Position numbers and translations under genes: made by a program
From: Hepsetus odoe
Taxonomy: Eukaryota; Chordata; Actinopteri; Characiformes; Hepsetidae
Length of the DNA: 64,000 nt
Direction of reading: 5' to 3'
Assembly (NCBI GenBank): GCA_017165825.1
Contig: CM029370.1
Span: 25,237,047-25,301,046 of the forward strand
Shown here: positions 26,067-38,500 of the stretch, piece by piece
Layout of the letters: every line of letters begins with the position of its first letter
Numbering within the stretch: position 1 is the stretch's first letter
Notes under the pieces: generated by a model
Told to the model about the DNA's origin: nothing
Databases searched by the model: none
The model's input: only the letters and a program-made list of their open reading frames with translations

Positions 26067-27465
26067 CACTGTGTGCACAAATATTAGGCCAGTGAGAATT
26101 CTGAAGATTAATTTTAATCTGGAACAAATCCAGTGCTATCAGTCAATCTATAATGTTAATAACTCTGAAACCTAAAACCTGTTTTACAAAGGAAATGTGA
26201 GAGTGAGCATTCTCAGGGGATACATAGATGTGCACAATTAGTGCAAAATTATTACGCAACTACCAATATAGCCGCCCTTCTTTTCAATAACAGTCATAAT
26301 CCTTCCATTCATGGAGTCAGTTTCTTGATCTGTTGATCAACTTTTTGTGCAGCAGAAACCTCAGCCTCCCAGACACTGTTTAGAAAGATGGACTGTTTTC
26401 CTTCTCCCGTTTAAGAAGGTCCACAAGTTCTCAGTAGGGTTTAGGTCAGGTGAGGAAGGAGGCCATGTCTTTATTCTTTCATAATTAAGGCCTTTACTAT
26501 CCACACAGTGGAGAACTTCCATGCTTGGAGCATTTTCCTGTATGAAAATCATGATCTTCTTGAAAGACTGCACCACTGCTTGAAGAAAGTATCTTTTAAA
26601 ACTGGCAGAAAATGTGGGAGTTGAATTTGAGTTCATCTTCAACACAAAAAGGTCCAGTTAGCTCATCTGAGTGGAAGTGGAGCGATGTGCCTGCAACGCT
26701 GGGGTATTGTGGGTAGGACATCAATGCATAGCCAGGGATCAAGGACTTGACTTTATTTACCATAGTGCACAAAACAAAAGGAACTCAAACACCAACATTA
26801 TACTAAGGCTTAGCCTCTCGGATGAGTGACCCTCTGCTCTGACTCATTGGGGCTTAAATAGCTAGGCCCCAACAAAGCACACCTGTGCTCTCTTAAGCCC
26901 AGGTGAGCACAGTCAGAGCAGAGCACCATCTACCGTGACAGTGCCTATTACTGATCCAGCCACAGGCCCATCCATCTGGTCCAACAAGAGTCACTCTCAT
27001 CTCATCAGTCTACAAAACTTTTGAAAAAGGTCTTGAGATATTTCTTGGCCCAGTCTTGATGCTTCAACTGATGTGTCTTCTTCAGTGATGGTGGGTTTCA
27101 TCCTTCCTTGCCTTGGCCATGTCTCTGAGCACTGAACATCTTGTACTTCTGGACACTCCAGGTAGGTTCAGCTCTGGAATATGACAGCACTGGAGCATCA
27201 TGGGTTCCTGGTAGCTTCACGTTTGATTCTTCTCAAATTTTTGGCAGTTCATTTACACGTTTTTTGTAACCTTGTTTGTTGTTTGCCACAATAATTGCCT
27301 AATAATTATGCACACTGATATAAGGTGATCTATATGGTGATCTCCTGAGGCTACACCCTCCCTCATTACACAAACACATCACCTTAAATCCAATCAGTAT
27401 GCACGTTTATACAGCTTGGAGTTGGAATGTTTATGTAAAAATGATGATATGGTAAGTAAATGAAA
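26067..27465 (-). mobile_element. Tc1-type element, 3'-truncated, split by a solo LTR
   Basis: The left inverted repeat starts CACTGTGTGCACAAATATTAGG, and related ATAATTATGCACACTG sequence recurs near 27301. The - strand encodes a transposase 3' part (26361-26645) with SSPDLNPTENLW, the motif holding the last catalytic Glu. The right part (26946-27465) has the transposase 5' half and an untranslated end with CAGCTTGGAGTTGG, and stops without its final inverted repeat. A solo LTR separates the two halves. Confidence 0.78.
26692..26940 (-). mobile_element. Solo LTR, 249 bp, with 5-bp target duplication
   Basis: The unit begins TGCAACGC and ends CCGTGACA, so it starts TG and ends CA on both strands. 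It is flanked by the direct repeat GTGCC at 26687-26691 and 26941-26945. On the - strand it has a TATA-like CTATTTAAG (about 26853-26861) and an AATAAA signal (26752-26757), in the order expected for U3-R-U5. No internal retroelement genes remain, so it probably arose by LTR-LTR recombination. The family is not assigned. Confidence 0.85.
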
Positions 27466-27639
27466 CTATTAAAACCTGTTTTAAGTATATTTAGTCTTTA
27501 AAATAATATTTTGTGCATTTGACTAGAGCTCATAACCTCTTGACCTCTGATTAGGAAAATTCAGAGAAACTCTCCCTTAATTGGGAAAACTTAATGTAAA
27601 TGCCAGAAAATATTTCAACATGATTATGATTCAATATGA

Positions 27640-27795
27640 AGTGAAAGTGACAACTTGTCTTTGTGAATACACAACACAACACACAGTGAACCATGATGAA
27701 ATGCAGCCTCTGCATTTAATCCATACGCACACATGCAGCAGGGGACAGTTATTTAAAGTGCCCAGGAGCAGTGATAGGTACGGTACCTTGTTAAA
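27640..27795 (-). mobile_element. tRNA-derived SINE, 3' part
   Basis: Inverted sequence AATGCAGCCTCTGCATTTAA, GCAGCAGGGGACAG, GTGCCCAGGAGCAGTGATAG, GGTACCTTG. The tRNA-like head is lost. Confidence 0.85.
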
Positions 27796-27799
27796 CACC

Positions 27800-29880
27800 C
27801 ATTGTACTTTCATGACACTTAAAGTTTTGATAAACTGCAAATGAAACCATCAAGATGCTAATGTTAGTCATCTTTACAGTCTCCCCTTTTAACTGTATCA
27901 AAAAGCAAGGTGCTACCATATCATTAATAATTTCTGTATTTTGGTAATCTTTAAACATCTGTGTCTCTGCTGATATTGGAGGTTCAGAGTTGCTCTTTAA
28001 TTTTCTTAAATTTTTGTTCATTACGACTGTCAGAGGTCATCAATATGGTCTTACATGAACCTTTTTCCAAATGTTGAGAAATTAAAAGAAGGCTTGGCTC
28101 CACAACATCTAATCAATCTACACTATAATGCAAAATTACACAGGGGGGCACAATATTACTCCATAACCATCTCACTGCATTGTGCACGCAGTTCTGTTTG
28201 TCCCTCTGTAGGATCAGTGAGCTCTCAGGGTCCTGCAACAGCCCATACGCCATGCTCTGTGTGGCTGGGACAGGTGTCAAACACGTCCGTCCTAAAACAG
28301 ACACTCTCTGTTTCACATTTCACACTGGAACCCCCACATTCGCCAACAGTTGCTGTGGTCACACCAAGTGCAGGGGTTCATGCTCATGTCACACCACCAA
28401 AATCCCACAATCCTACTGCACCTCATTTTAAACACGTGTCACCCCACATCATGTTTCTAGTTTCTTTAGCAAACATTGCTGATTCTTTTAAGACACAGTA
28501 GCAGAGCGTTTTCTCATCAGAGTGAGCGCATACCCCCTACAGTGTCCGGCACACAACCCGTGAGTATGGTGGCAATTTTGTTGAAATATTTCATGCACTT
28601 TACTCAAGTACATGTTTGCATTCCTCGCTCCCTTCAAACTTGCCTTGACCATGCTTTTGTATGCTCGTCCTTTCATCTCCTTTGTCCCCAGTCCCCCAGC
28701 ACCCCACCCCAGCCTTGAAGAGAGCCAGGCAGATTACTTGCAAATGGATAAACGTGGGCCAAGGGCCAAACCCAGGGACCCCTAACTCTCTCAGTTTAGT
28801 CTTGAGAAGGAAGACCCTGCTGAAAGCAGGAGGGAAGTAAAAGCAAGACATGAGACACTCTTTCTTACCCTTCTGTCAAACGTGTCGAATGCGCTGTTGT
28901 TGCAGTGAGTTAGGTCCTATTAACGGGGTATTAGCACTCAACGATTCCTTGTCCTTAAGCTGTTTGGGTAGAAATAGAAACCCTGTCAGGTTACACAGCC
29001 TAACCCCCCCCAACCCCCCCTTTGTTTCAGAGCTGTCACATCAGAAACAGAGAGTTATTGCAAGCTGTAACCCTATCTGGTAACAGGTGTGATGTTAGCA
29101 ATTTCCAAGTGAGAACAATATGCATAAAGTGGAATAATGAGCAAAAAGATGTTCATTCTTTTCATTTATAGTCAAGAAGCAATTTGCATCTATTCAGGAA
29201 GATTTTGCACTCTTTACTTCAGTAACTTTACAGATTGCTTCCACAGTTACCCACTAACCTAACCCTAACCCAGTCCTGATCCAGGAGGTCTAGCACCTTG
29301 TAGAATTTACCTCCAGCCTTAATCAGACACCTAATGAAGGCTTTGAGGGGACTCTTCGAGGCAGCTGTGCTGGATTCGACCTCTGCCCCCTGCATTATGG
29401 CATTTAATAGGGGTTCATGTCTGGAATTGACCATTATCAAAATCACTCATTGTCACCGAACAAACAATCAGCCAATTGATCTCTCAGACTGGGCAGATCT
29501 GTGTTTTTATGTTTTGTAATGTAAGCACATAATTGACTAAATTGAAGGCTACATTTCATTTGTAGAATCATTTTATGCAACGTGAACGCAATTATTTGCT
29601 TATCTATTTATTTATTTATTTATTCGTCAGGATTTAAGTCGTCAGGATCCCTTGCTGGTTTTATAGATACCATCATAGTGTGGTATTTTGTAGTCCAGCG
29701 TAATCATCCACCTACAAGAGTATTTTGAAGACAATGTCAGTGGTATGTGGGCAGGATGGGAAGACACGGTGTGACATGCATTCCGTTCCTCAAGTGTTAC
29801 TTCCAGCTTAAGTGTGCAAGACCTTTATCTGATTCAGAGCATTTATCTGTTCAGGAAGCAGAGCATGTGAGATCATTTTA
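27800..29880. other. Gene-free spacer
   Basis: Mixed composition, with open frames of up to 148 codons that lack family resemblance. CTAACCCTAACCC at about 29262 is a short telomere-like motif. ATTT repeats lie at 29606-29624. No supported exon. Confidence 0.45.
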
Positions 29881-29883
29881 AAC

Positions 29884-29891
29884 AGACAGAC

Positions 29892-29943
<52 letters not shown>
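29884..29943 (+). repeat. GATA/GACA microsatellite
   Basis: GACA units grade into about 13 GATA units. Confidence 0.97.
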
Positions 29944-31239
29944 TATACATTACGTGGAGGCTCTTTAAACCTTAACATGGTTCATTACATTTAAACATTT
30001 TATTTTACGAAAGGGTTTCTTTTAAGTTTTAAGAACTAGAACTATTATTTTCAAGACTGCAGATAAATTTGAGGTTAAAGGTTTTTTTTTTAAACATGCA
30101 GAGTCACTAAATAATCTCGCAAATGATTTTTGCCAGCAGATGAATAGGTTTCCACAGCTGCCCTTGTTGAATAATATAAATCATTCAGTAGAGGCCATCC
30201 TGTAGCCGTATACATGATAATGTAGCAGAGAATAGAAAACATTAAGCAATTAAAAAAACTACTGAAAATTAGACTAGTTTTTAAAGGAAATACCTAAATG
30301 CCCTCAGGTTTCTCATTGCTGTGTTAATACTAGATGATCATTTGTGTTTGCTGAGAAATTAGAAATATATTTGACACATCCAGCACTCTGGACAGCGCTA
30401 GTTTGGCATAATGTGTGACGGACTCCACAAAGAGGTTATAGAGTGCCAGGATGCCAACCATTCCTGTCAGATTCCTGATTAAATCTTGATGAGCCTGAAC
30501 CACGCCTGCTACAGCTGCTCTGCCACGCAAATGGATATGACAATACAAGTATCTGTGCTTCAAGAGAGCAGAGTATCGGTGTTTTGTCAGTTGCAGTGTA
30601 ATATTGATTTTAAGGGTCCTAATGATATATGTTGCCCTTTGACCCATGAGACTATTTGACCTCTGACCCTGGAATCTAAAGTGCTCGCTGTCACTGCGGA
30701 GAGATTGTGACATGCCGAACATGGGAACCACAATCATCCTCATCATTCGCTCCTTCTGTTTAACAGATTTTACTGTCATTAGGTGTTTGTGTTCACTTGT
30801 TTTTTTGAATGGAGAACCCATGAATAGAGGATAAGTGCGGCCACTGTCCGCACTCATCCTCAAAATAAAAAAGACCAGTTGCTTTGTAATATAGTGGTAA
30901 TAAAATACAACAACAACAACAACAACAATAATAACATAATTAAAAATTCTGCGTTTTTTTTTTTGCAATTTAAATTTTTTTAATTGATAAAACTTTTTTT
31001 TACCCAAATTTGTAAAATAAAATTTTAGTTAGGAACTGGTTATTTGCATAAATATTGGAACAAAGAAATGTTTTAGTTAGATAAACTTTTATTTGAATGA
31101 ACATTCCTAAAAATAAATCTTTCATTAGAAGTAGCTTAACATACATATTCATAAAATGAATAATTTTAGAAACACGTTTAATTTACTTAACTCGTACATG
31201 AATACTTCTAAACAGAACTGTTTTAATTTGAAATCACTC
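29944..31239. other. Upstream flank of vgll2
   Basis: 30330-30760 is a unique, balanced-composition stretch that could be a proximal enhancer. A CAA run lies at 30908-30928. The 225-codon reverse frame at 30330-31007 has a low-complexity Lys and Val start and no known domain, so it is not called as a gene. Confidence 0.4.
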
Positions 31240-31704
31240 TTGTTGAAATAAAGTGAAGAGCGCGAGCGCGCTTCACCTTTTTCTTCTTCAAACTGACTCG
31301 CGCTTTCTTTTACTCCCACCTGTTTTCCGACAATCCCCGCCCACTGTGACAAGGATTGGCTGTGGCCTGCGCTCACACCTGGGCGGACTGCTCGTCCACA
31401 GGAACTATTAACCAATCAGGGCTCAGGTTTCCGAATACGAGCCAATCCTCTGCCGATGGGGGCGTGGCCATCTCAGAAAACGGGTGTTAAAACAAAACAA
31501 CATGTTGAGGCTCGGGCCCCCGTCACTCTGCCGCGCTGTGCGAACGGAGAGCAGCGCAGAGTTGGACAGTGACTTTTTTACTCGACTTGCGGCGCCACTC
31601 GCGTTTCTTTTCTTCGCTAAAGATCGAGCTCCTTCGTCTCCAATGAAGCGCTGCTCCGCCGGGCTGGGTTGTTGTGCGTGGTGAAGAAGGCTCGCATTGT
31701 CGCC
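31240..31704 (+). promoter_or_regulatory. vgll2: vgll2 promoter and 5' UTR, GC-rich with three CCAAT boxes
   Basis: This is a GC- and CpG-rich island in otherwise AT-rich DNA, just upstream of the start codon. It has an inverted CCAAT box at 31355-31359, direct CCAAT boxes at 31412-31416 and 31442-31446, and a GC/Sp1-like box (GGGGGCGTGGCC) at 31458-31469. No clear TATA box is seen at the expected place. Spaced CCAAT boxes suggest NF-Y binding and a start site at roughly 31.48-31.56 kb. The start site is inferred. Confidence 0.6.
31502..31684 (+). other. Upstream ORF in the vgll2 5' leader
   Basis: An ATG at 31502 opens a 60-codon frame that ends at TGA 31682-31684, 20 bases before the vgll2 ATG and in a different frame. 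A second in-frame ATG at 31642 would give a short version. It is only a uORF if transcription starts upstream of 31502. The peptide is Arg/Ser/Ala-rich and resembles nothing I know. Confidence 0.35.
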
Positions 31705-31788
31705 ATGAGCTGCCTGGATGTGATGTATCAGGTGTACGCTCCTCCTCAACCTTACTTTACTGCCACTTACAGCCCCTACCACCACCAG
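31705..31788 (+). CDS. vgll2: vgll2 coding exon 1
   Basis: This exon encodes 28 residues, from MSCLDVMYQVY to the ending SPYHHQ. It stops in phase 0 at CAG followed by the donor GTAAAT. This conserved N-terminal peptide is specific to VGLL2/VGLL3-type proteins. In the frame of the CDS the open stretch continues past the donor for 33 more codons (through 31887; stop at 31888-31890), because the following intron begins with degenerate copies of the same exon end. Confidence 0.92.
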
Positions 31789-32097
31789 GTAAATCTCTCT
31801 ATCACTCTACCTGTCTCTCTATCTCTGCCTCACTTCACTGTCACTTTTATCCCCTGCCAGCACCAGGTAAAACTCTCTACCTGTCTCTAAACCTCCTACC
31901 ACCACAAAGTAAGACTATATCTTTATCTCTCTGTCTTTCTATCCCTCTATCTGTCTACCTTACTTCAGCACCCCTTACAGCCCCTACCACCTCCAAGGAA
32001 AAACCTCCTATCTTTCTGTCTGTCTATCTTTCTGTCTCACTTTAGCCACATTATTACTCTCTCTGTCTTTCTGTGTCTACCCGCACCAGGCAGGAGT

Positions 32098-32139
<42 letters not shown>

Positions 32140-32178
32140 TTCTGTCTCTTTCTCTCTCTCTCTCTCTCTGTCTCTCTG

Positions 32179-32230
<52 letters not shown>

Positions 32231-32231
32231 T

Positions 32232-32262
<31 letters not shown>

Positions 32263-32284
32263 AGCCTCTCTCTCTCTGTCTCTC

Positions 32285-32317
<33 letters not shown>

Positions 32318-32322
32318 GCTCT

Positions 32323-32374
<52 letters not shown>

Positions 32375-32376
32375 TG

Positions 32377-32410
<34 letters not shown>

Positions 32411-32447
32411 ATCTCTCTCTCTCTCTCCTCTCTCTCTCTCCTCTCTG

Positions 32448-32492
<45 letters not shown>

Positions 32493-32523
32493 TGTCTCTC
32501 TCTCTCCTCTCTCTCTCTCTCTG

Positions 32524-32554
<31 letters not shown>

Positions 32555-35500
32555 GGAGGTTGTAACTTTTTGGTGACTTGGCTGCACTTGCTCGAAAGCT
32601 GAGCCCTCAAGCACCACAAATGGTATGATTGCGTCACCTGGGGTTATTTTTAATCTTTCTGTTACACCAGCTGACCTGTACTGTGGGTCACACAGCATGC
32701 CCAGAGGTCAAATCCCGATTATTTTTTTTCTTTTTTTTCCCCAAATTGTTGCTAGAATAGTGCAGTGTCTGATTCATTGCTGTGCTCACTTTCAGTGCTG
32801 TGTCTTCTGTCCTGCTCACCCTTGGGTTTTACACTTGCTGCACTCAGTGTTGTCCTGTTTACTTTCTGTGTTGTCCAGTGTGCACACTGTGCTGTCCCAT
32901 GTGCCATTTGTTTTTCTGTGTGCACCCTGTATCATCATGTGTGCACCCTGGGTTGTCCTTTGTGGCATCTGTTGTCCCATGTGCACTTTGTCTTGTGTAC
33001 GCTCTGTCTTCCCTCTGTGTTGTATAGTGTCATCCCATGGTGTCATCCCATGTTCCTTCTGTCTTGCACAGCATTGTCCCATGTTCCCTCCGTGTTGTCC
33101 TGTGTTTCCTATGTTATCCCATGTTTTCCCCTCACATATTTATTCTGTGTTCCCCCTTTGTTGTCCTGTGTTTCCTCCGTGTTGTCCTGTGTTTCCTCCG
33201 TGTTGTCCCCTGTTTCCTCCGTGTTGTCCTGTGTTTCCTCCGTGTTGTCCTGTGTTTCCTCCGTGTTGTCCCTGTGTTTCCCCTCGTGTTGTCCCCTGTT
33301 TCCTCCGTGTCGTCCTGTGTTTCCTCCGTGTGTCCCCTGTTTCCTCCGTGTTTCCTCCTTGTTGTCCTGTGTTTCCTCCGTGTCGTCCTGTGTTTCCTCC
33401 ATGTTGTCCTGTGTTTCCTCCGTGTTGTCCCGTGTCTCCTCCTTGTTGTCCCGTGTTTCCTCCGTGTTGTCCTGTGTTTCCTCCATGTTGTCCCGTGTTT
33501 CCTCCATGTTGTCCCGTGTTTCCTCCATGTTGTCCTGTGTTTCCTCTGTATTTGTCCATGTTTCCCTCCGTGTTGTCCAATGTTTCCTCCATGTTGTCCT
33601 GTTTGCATTTCCTCCATGTTTGTCCTGTGTTTCTTCCATGTTATCCTGTGTTTCCCTCCATATTTGTCTGTGTTTCCTCCATATTGTCCCGTGTTCCTCC
33701 ATGTTGTCCCGTGTTTCTCCATGTTGTCATAACTGTTTCCCTCCATATTGTCCTGTGTTTCTTCCATGTTGTCCTGTGTTTCCTCCATGTTGTCCTGTGT
33801 TTCCTCCATGTTGTCCCGTGTTTCCTCCATGTTGTCCCGTGTTTCCTCCATGTTGTCCTGTGTTTCTCCATGTTGTCCTGTGTTTCCTCCATGTTGTCCC
33901 GTGTTTCCTCCATGTTGTCCCGTGTTTCCTCCATGTTGTCCTGTGTTTCCTCTGTGTTGCCCTTTATTTTTATTGCTGAATATGACAGAAAGGACAAATT
34001 TATCAAAAATGATATGCCTGTTGACGTAATTCTAATAATTATTAAAAATATAGATCACATTACTTTTGGGACTCTAATCATTTACCATCTTATTAAGAGC
34101 TGTAGGTTAGGCTTATACACTAAGCTGCAATACAGAGTGCCCTCTCACTGTAGTCTCACTCTAATATTGATTCATTCATTCTTACAGATAGTAATAAATT
34201 ACTTAAAATCACCAAATACATAGATAGACTATCTATCTATCTATGTGCTATACTGCGCACTATACAAAAGATGTGACTTTACACAAGAGGAAAGTCGAAA
34301 GTGTGAAATGTGCTATATATTCACAGAAGGTACAATAGGTGCAACCGTGTTATTTATGATGAAAAAATAATGATTTAATAACTTATACAATTAATATTAC
34401 ATGATGATGATTATTATTGTTGTTGTTATTATTATTATTATTATTATTATTAGTAGTAGTAGTAGTAGTAGTAGTAGTAATAGTATAGACTTATGAATAT
34501 AATAATATTAATGGCTGCCTCACTGTGATTCTTTATCTGTTGCTGTCTGTATTGTTAATAATTATGTTTCCATAAAACTGGACCTTTATACAAAATTAAC
34601 ACAGAGATATAGGATACACACATGGGTACAGCTACATATTTAATTCATCCTCAGTGGTAAGTGTTACAGTTGACCAAAATCAATCATGGTTACATCACAT
34701 TGGAGGGTTTTTATAGCCTCAGCTGCAAGCCTGAGTTGACGGATGCATTTACAGTCAACTCTGCTGTGTGGAACTAACACCGACACCGACAGCATTCACT
34801 TATACTCAGACAGATACTCACCCTCTCACAAAGGGCTCTTTTTTTGCAGCATTTTGAATGGAGCATTTTGGATTTTGCTGTTTATGTGTGTGTGCTTTGG
34901 CTTTAATTACTTTATCCAACTTTGCATGTTGACTTTAGTTTTCACTTTCACCTTAAATCTTATTGTGACAGTGTCCAGCAACAAATGAAAAATGTTTACT
35001 TGCTTTTTCAATGACTTTGCAAAGAAAATGGCCTTGTAGACAAAATGCTGAATACATTTTTGGGTGAAGGAGTGCTTCGGCTCTGCGTGTTTATGCTTTA
35101 TGGCTTTCGAAGAGTTCAGAAAGCTGAATCGGTGCGAGAAAAGCGAGTGATTAGGGAGGTTGAGGAGAGGTGTCTCCTGCTCGGGGTCACTGCTGCTAAG
35201 CCCCTTTTAAAGTTCTGGCACTTTCTTTAAACATCTGACAGCAAACACACCCTCGGACATGTGCTTCTGAATACTGGACTGGTTTTCATGTCTCAAATAG
35301 CGTGAAAATCTCTCAGAATTCAGGTAGCATTTAACCGCCATTTCATCAGTTGTGTTATCTGGACAAGAATACATAAATATGTGGTATCTGATAAAACAAA
35401 TTTTTTTATTCCTTTTGAATAGGCTGCTTAAAACTGTATCCGCATTTTAATAAAAACATGCCCACAGAAATGGTCAGAAACAGTCTGTTAAATTTAGTAC

Positions 35501-38500
35501 ACTTTTTATTTCTCTAATAAATACATGAATTTCATTCCAAACACATTACTAATTATGTTGTTATACGATTTTGAACACCATGGCCACACGTGTAATGTTT
35601 TATTTCTTTCTAATATGTTACGCATATAAACAGTTATTTAAATTGTGCTGTCTATATAGGATGTGCACTTATTTCACCATAATTGGTGAAAAGGTTCCTA
35701 GATAGTAAAACTGCATTATACAAATGTATTTTTTAAATATTGATGGACAATGGCAAGACTTCTGGTATTAATTACTATTATGATTACAGCAAATCTAACA
35801 ACTTATTTCACTTGCGAACAAAATAATTGAAAACCCTGGAATTTATGTAGTCCTGCTTCACCCCAATCTGCCTATAATACTGAGACACCCTGTAGCTCCT
35901 GCAGACGGCATTGTCCATATTTAACAAATGTAGGAAAAACAGCCTTTTGTTCCTGAAACAGAGTCCTAATGTTTGATGCACCTTTTACCCTACAAACTTG
36001 TTGGTCTAGACACAAGCACCCTTCACTGACCTCTCTGCGATACTCTCTCTCTCAGAAACTCGCCTCTTTCTACTCAAAGATGCAAGAAGCCCAGGATGCG
36101 GCCACTGCGAGCAGCTCATTCTCCAACACACCCGCGCCGCCAGTGAAGGAGGAGGAGCCGCGAGACCCTGCACCCGAGGCTGAGTACCTGAGCGCGCGCT
36201 GTGTGCTCTTCACCTATTTTCGGGGAGACATCAGCTCTGTGGTAGATGAGCACTTCAGCAGAGCACTCAGCCAAGCTGCAGGACATGCGCCCGCTTCAGG
36301 AGGCAGCAAGACAGCACGAGGCTCCAGTTCCTGGAAAGGTATTTTTATTGTGTTATTTAAATTTATAACTGTTAAGTGTGTCTTTCCTACATCCAGCCTT
36401 TTCAGCCAGATTTTATAGACTTACAATGCAGACATATTGTGATTCCAAGCATCATCAGTAGTATCAAACACAGGGAAGGCTGATGAGAAGACAAGAAAAC
36501 TGTAGCTATAAAAAGTGGGATTTAAGAACAGTCATTTTTGGGAAATGATGATTCATTCTACATTTATCATTACTTAATAACCTAATGTTGTTTATTGTTA
36601 AGGTGGAGCACTAATGTTTTTTTGTTTTTTTTTATAAATTCTGCATATCTCACTCATAAAGATATGAACAAGTTACTCAAAGCTGTCTTTAAAAAAGTTT
36701 CTATAATTTATTTCAGATTTCTTTTGGGGCTGTTTTGCCTCACAGTGTCCTGCATATATCTATATAGTGTACATACAATGAAAAAGATTATTTTAAATTT
36801 AGAGCACTCTGTGCTTAGATATCAGTGTTGTAGTCACAAGATTATAATTCATAGCCTTTTCATTTAAAACTATTTTTTGATGTCAGATGGTGGGATGCAA
36901 ACAGCAGCACACATCACATTGCATTACTATTGTCAAAGAAGGAAATGTTCTAATATTACATAAATCAATTCTACTTTATAAACGCTAACATTTTGAATAT
37001 ATAGTTGCTTTTTATAGTGATGTTTATAGATTTCTTTGCGATGCATATTTTAAAAATGTCTGTGTAGTGCTGAGATTTAACAAGGCCTTTAGAGCATCAT
37101 TTCAATGGATAAAATAAACATGCATTGGCTTCTAGAGAAGTTCACTACAGCTATGGTTGTCTATGGCCATCTATGGCCATAACATTGTCATTTCATCTTT
37201 TTCATGTTGATGAAAGCATGTTTGGCCTCTGTGTGATCTTATATTTATACCCCAGAGAAACAGGAGGTCATGGATGATCTCTTAAGAGTTTCTCAAGGTT
37301 CAGGTTTAGTTTATAAAAGGCTGCCATTAATTGTGACACATGGTTGTGTAAGAATATTTTTGATTCAGATTTATGACATAATTTATTGCAATTAGAGCTT
37401 TACTTCACATTTTCTCATATTTTCATTTTGTGAAAAAATATAAATGATGATATTTAAACCTGTCTTCCCTCTTTCCAGATGGATCATTCCCAATGAGTCA
37501 GCGAAGCTTTCCTCCTTCTTTCTGGAACAGTGCGTATCAGCCATCAGTCACTGCATCTCTTAGCAGTGCTCTGGGCGCATCCCATACTGAGCTCCCCTTC
37601 GCCGCTGACCCCTACTCCTCAGCTTCCCTGCACAGCCACCTCCACCAGGCCACACCAGAGCCATGGCACCCCACACACCACCATCATCACCACCATCCTT
37701 ACTCACTCAGTGGGGCTATCAGCACTCAGGGCTCAGCCTACCCCCGACCCTCCATGCATGACATGTACGGGACACACTTTGACCCACGTTACGGCTCTCT
37801 GCTGGTTCCCTCTGTGCGGCCACACAGGCTGCCCACAGCCACAGTGCCTGCCCCCGGACCCTCGCCATGTGACATAAGCAAGAGTGAACCAGCCAGCACT
37901 GCCTGGACCGGAGCCTTCACTGGGTCAGGGGCGGATATGGGCCAAGGCCTAAGTCTGAATGTGGATACAGGTAATATAAAACTTCACCATAATAACACAT
38001 AGACCTCTAAATATACAGGGATGTAGGAAAGCACTCACAGTATTTGAGGATTCTTTTCACTTTTTTTTCTATTAGTTCATCCATTGAAATTTTTTTTTAT
38101 GGAACCAAAAGGGGTTCTTTATAGCATCCCTATATATTTTTGTTTTGTTTGCTTTGAATAAATATGTATGTTAAAAATGCATTTTTGGTGGACAGATACA
38201 TGCAGGGTAATTTTAGATCAAATAGTCCTTGAAGAAATCTGTTCTTTCAGATATACCCCTATTTTTTCTTTTTTTTTTTACCACAGATGATTCTGGACTG
38301 TATATAAAATGTAATAAAATTATATATGTCTATTAATGCTAAAATATATTTGGCTTTCAAATCAGTAGAATTCATCTTTAAGACTGTATGTGTTTTACCA
38401 CAATTATGAGTTTACCAATAACTCAGAGGTTCTCATAAGCTTACTCAGTACATAAATATAAATACAACATTAAGGACATTAAGTAAAGGACATTAATCAA

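Noticed and set aside
28055..28501. 148-codon + ORF
   Set aside because: No family resemblance or exon signals; composition matches the surroundings.
29262..29274. Telomere-like CTAACCCTAACCC
   Set aside because: Only two units; common by chance.
30330..31007. 225-codon reverse ORF
   Set aside because: Low-complexity Lys/Val start, no domain, no splice or promoter evidence. It lies just upstream of vgll2 and is more plausibly non-coding.
31669..31704. N-terminal extension of vgll2 starting at 31669
   Set aside because: The codon there is TTG; the conserved MSCLDV start is at 31705 with a good initiation context.
32077..32698. Long Arg/Glu-rich reverse ORFs
   Set aside because: They translate the CT microsatellite.
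33080..33960. CRISPR-like array
   Set aside because: The units are contiguous without spacers; this is a eukaryotic minisatellite.
32625..34223. 532-codon + strand ORF, overlapping 404- and 231-codon ORFs, and reverse ORFs of up to 239 codons
   Set aside because: All are readings of the 21-bp minisatellite, which has no stops in any frame.
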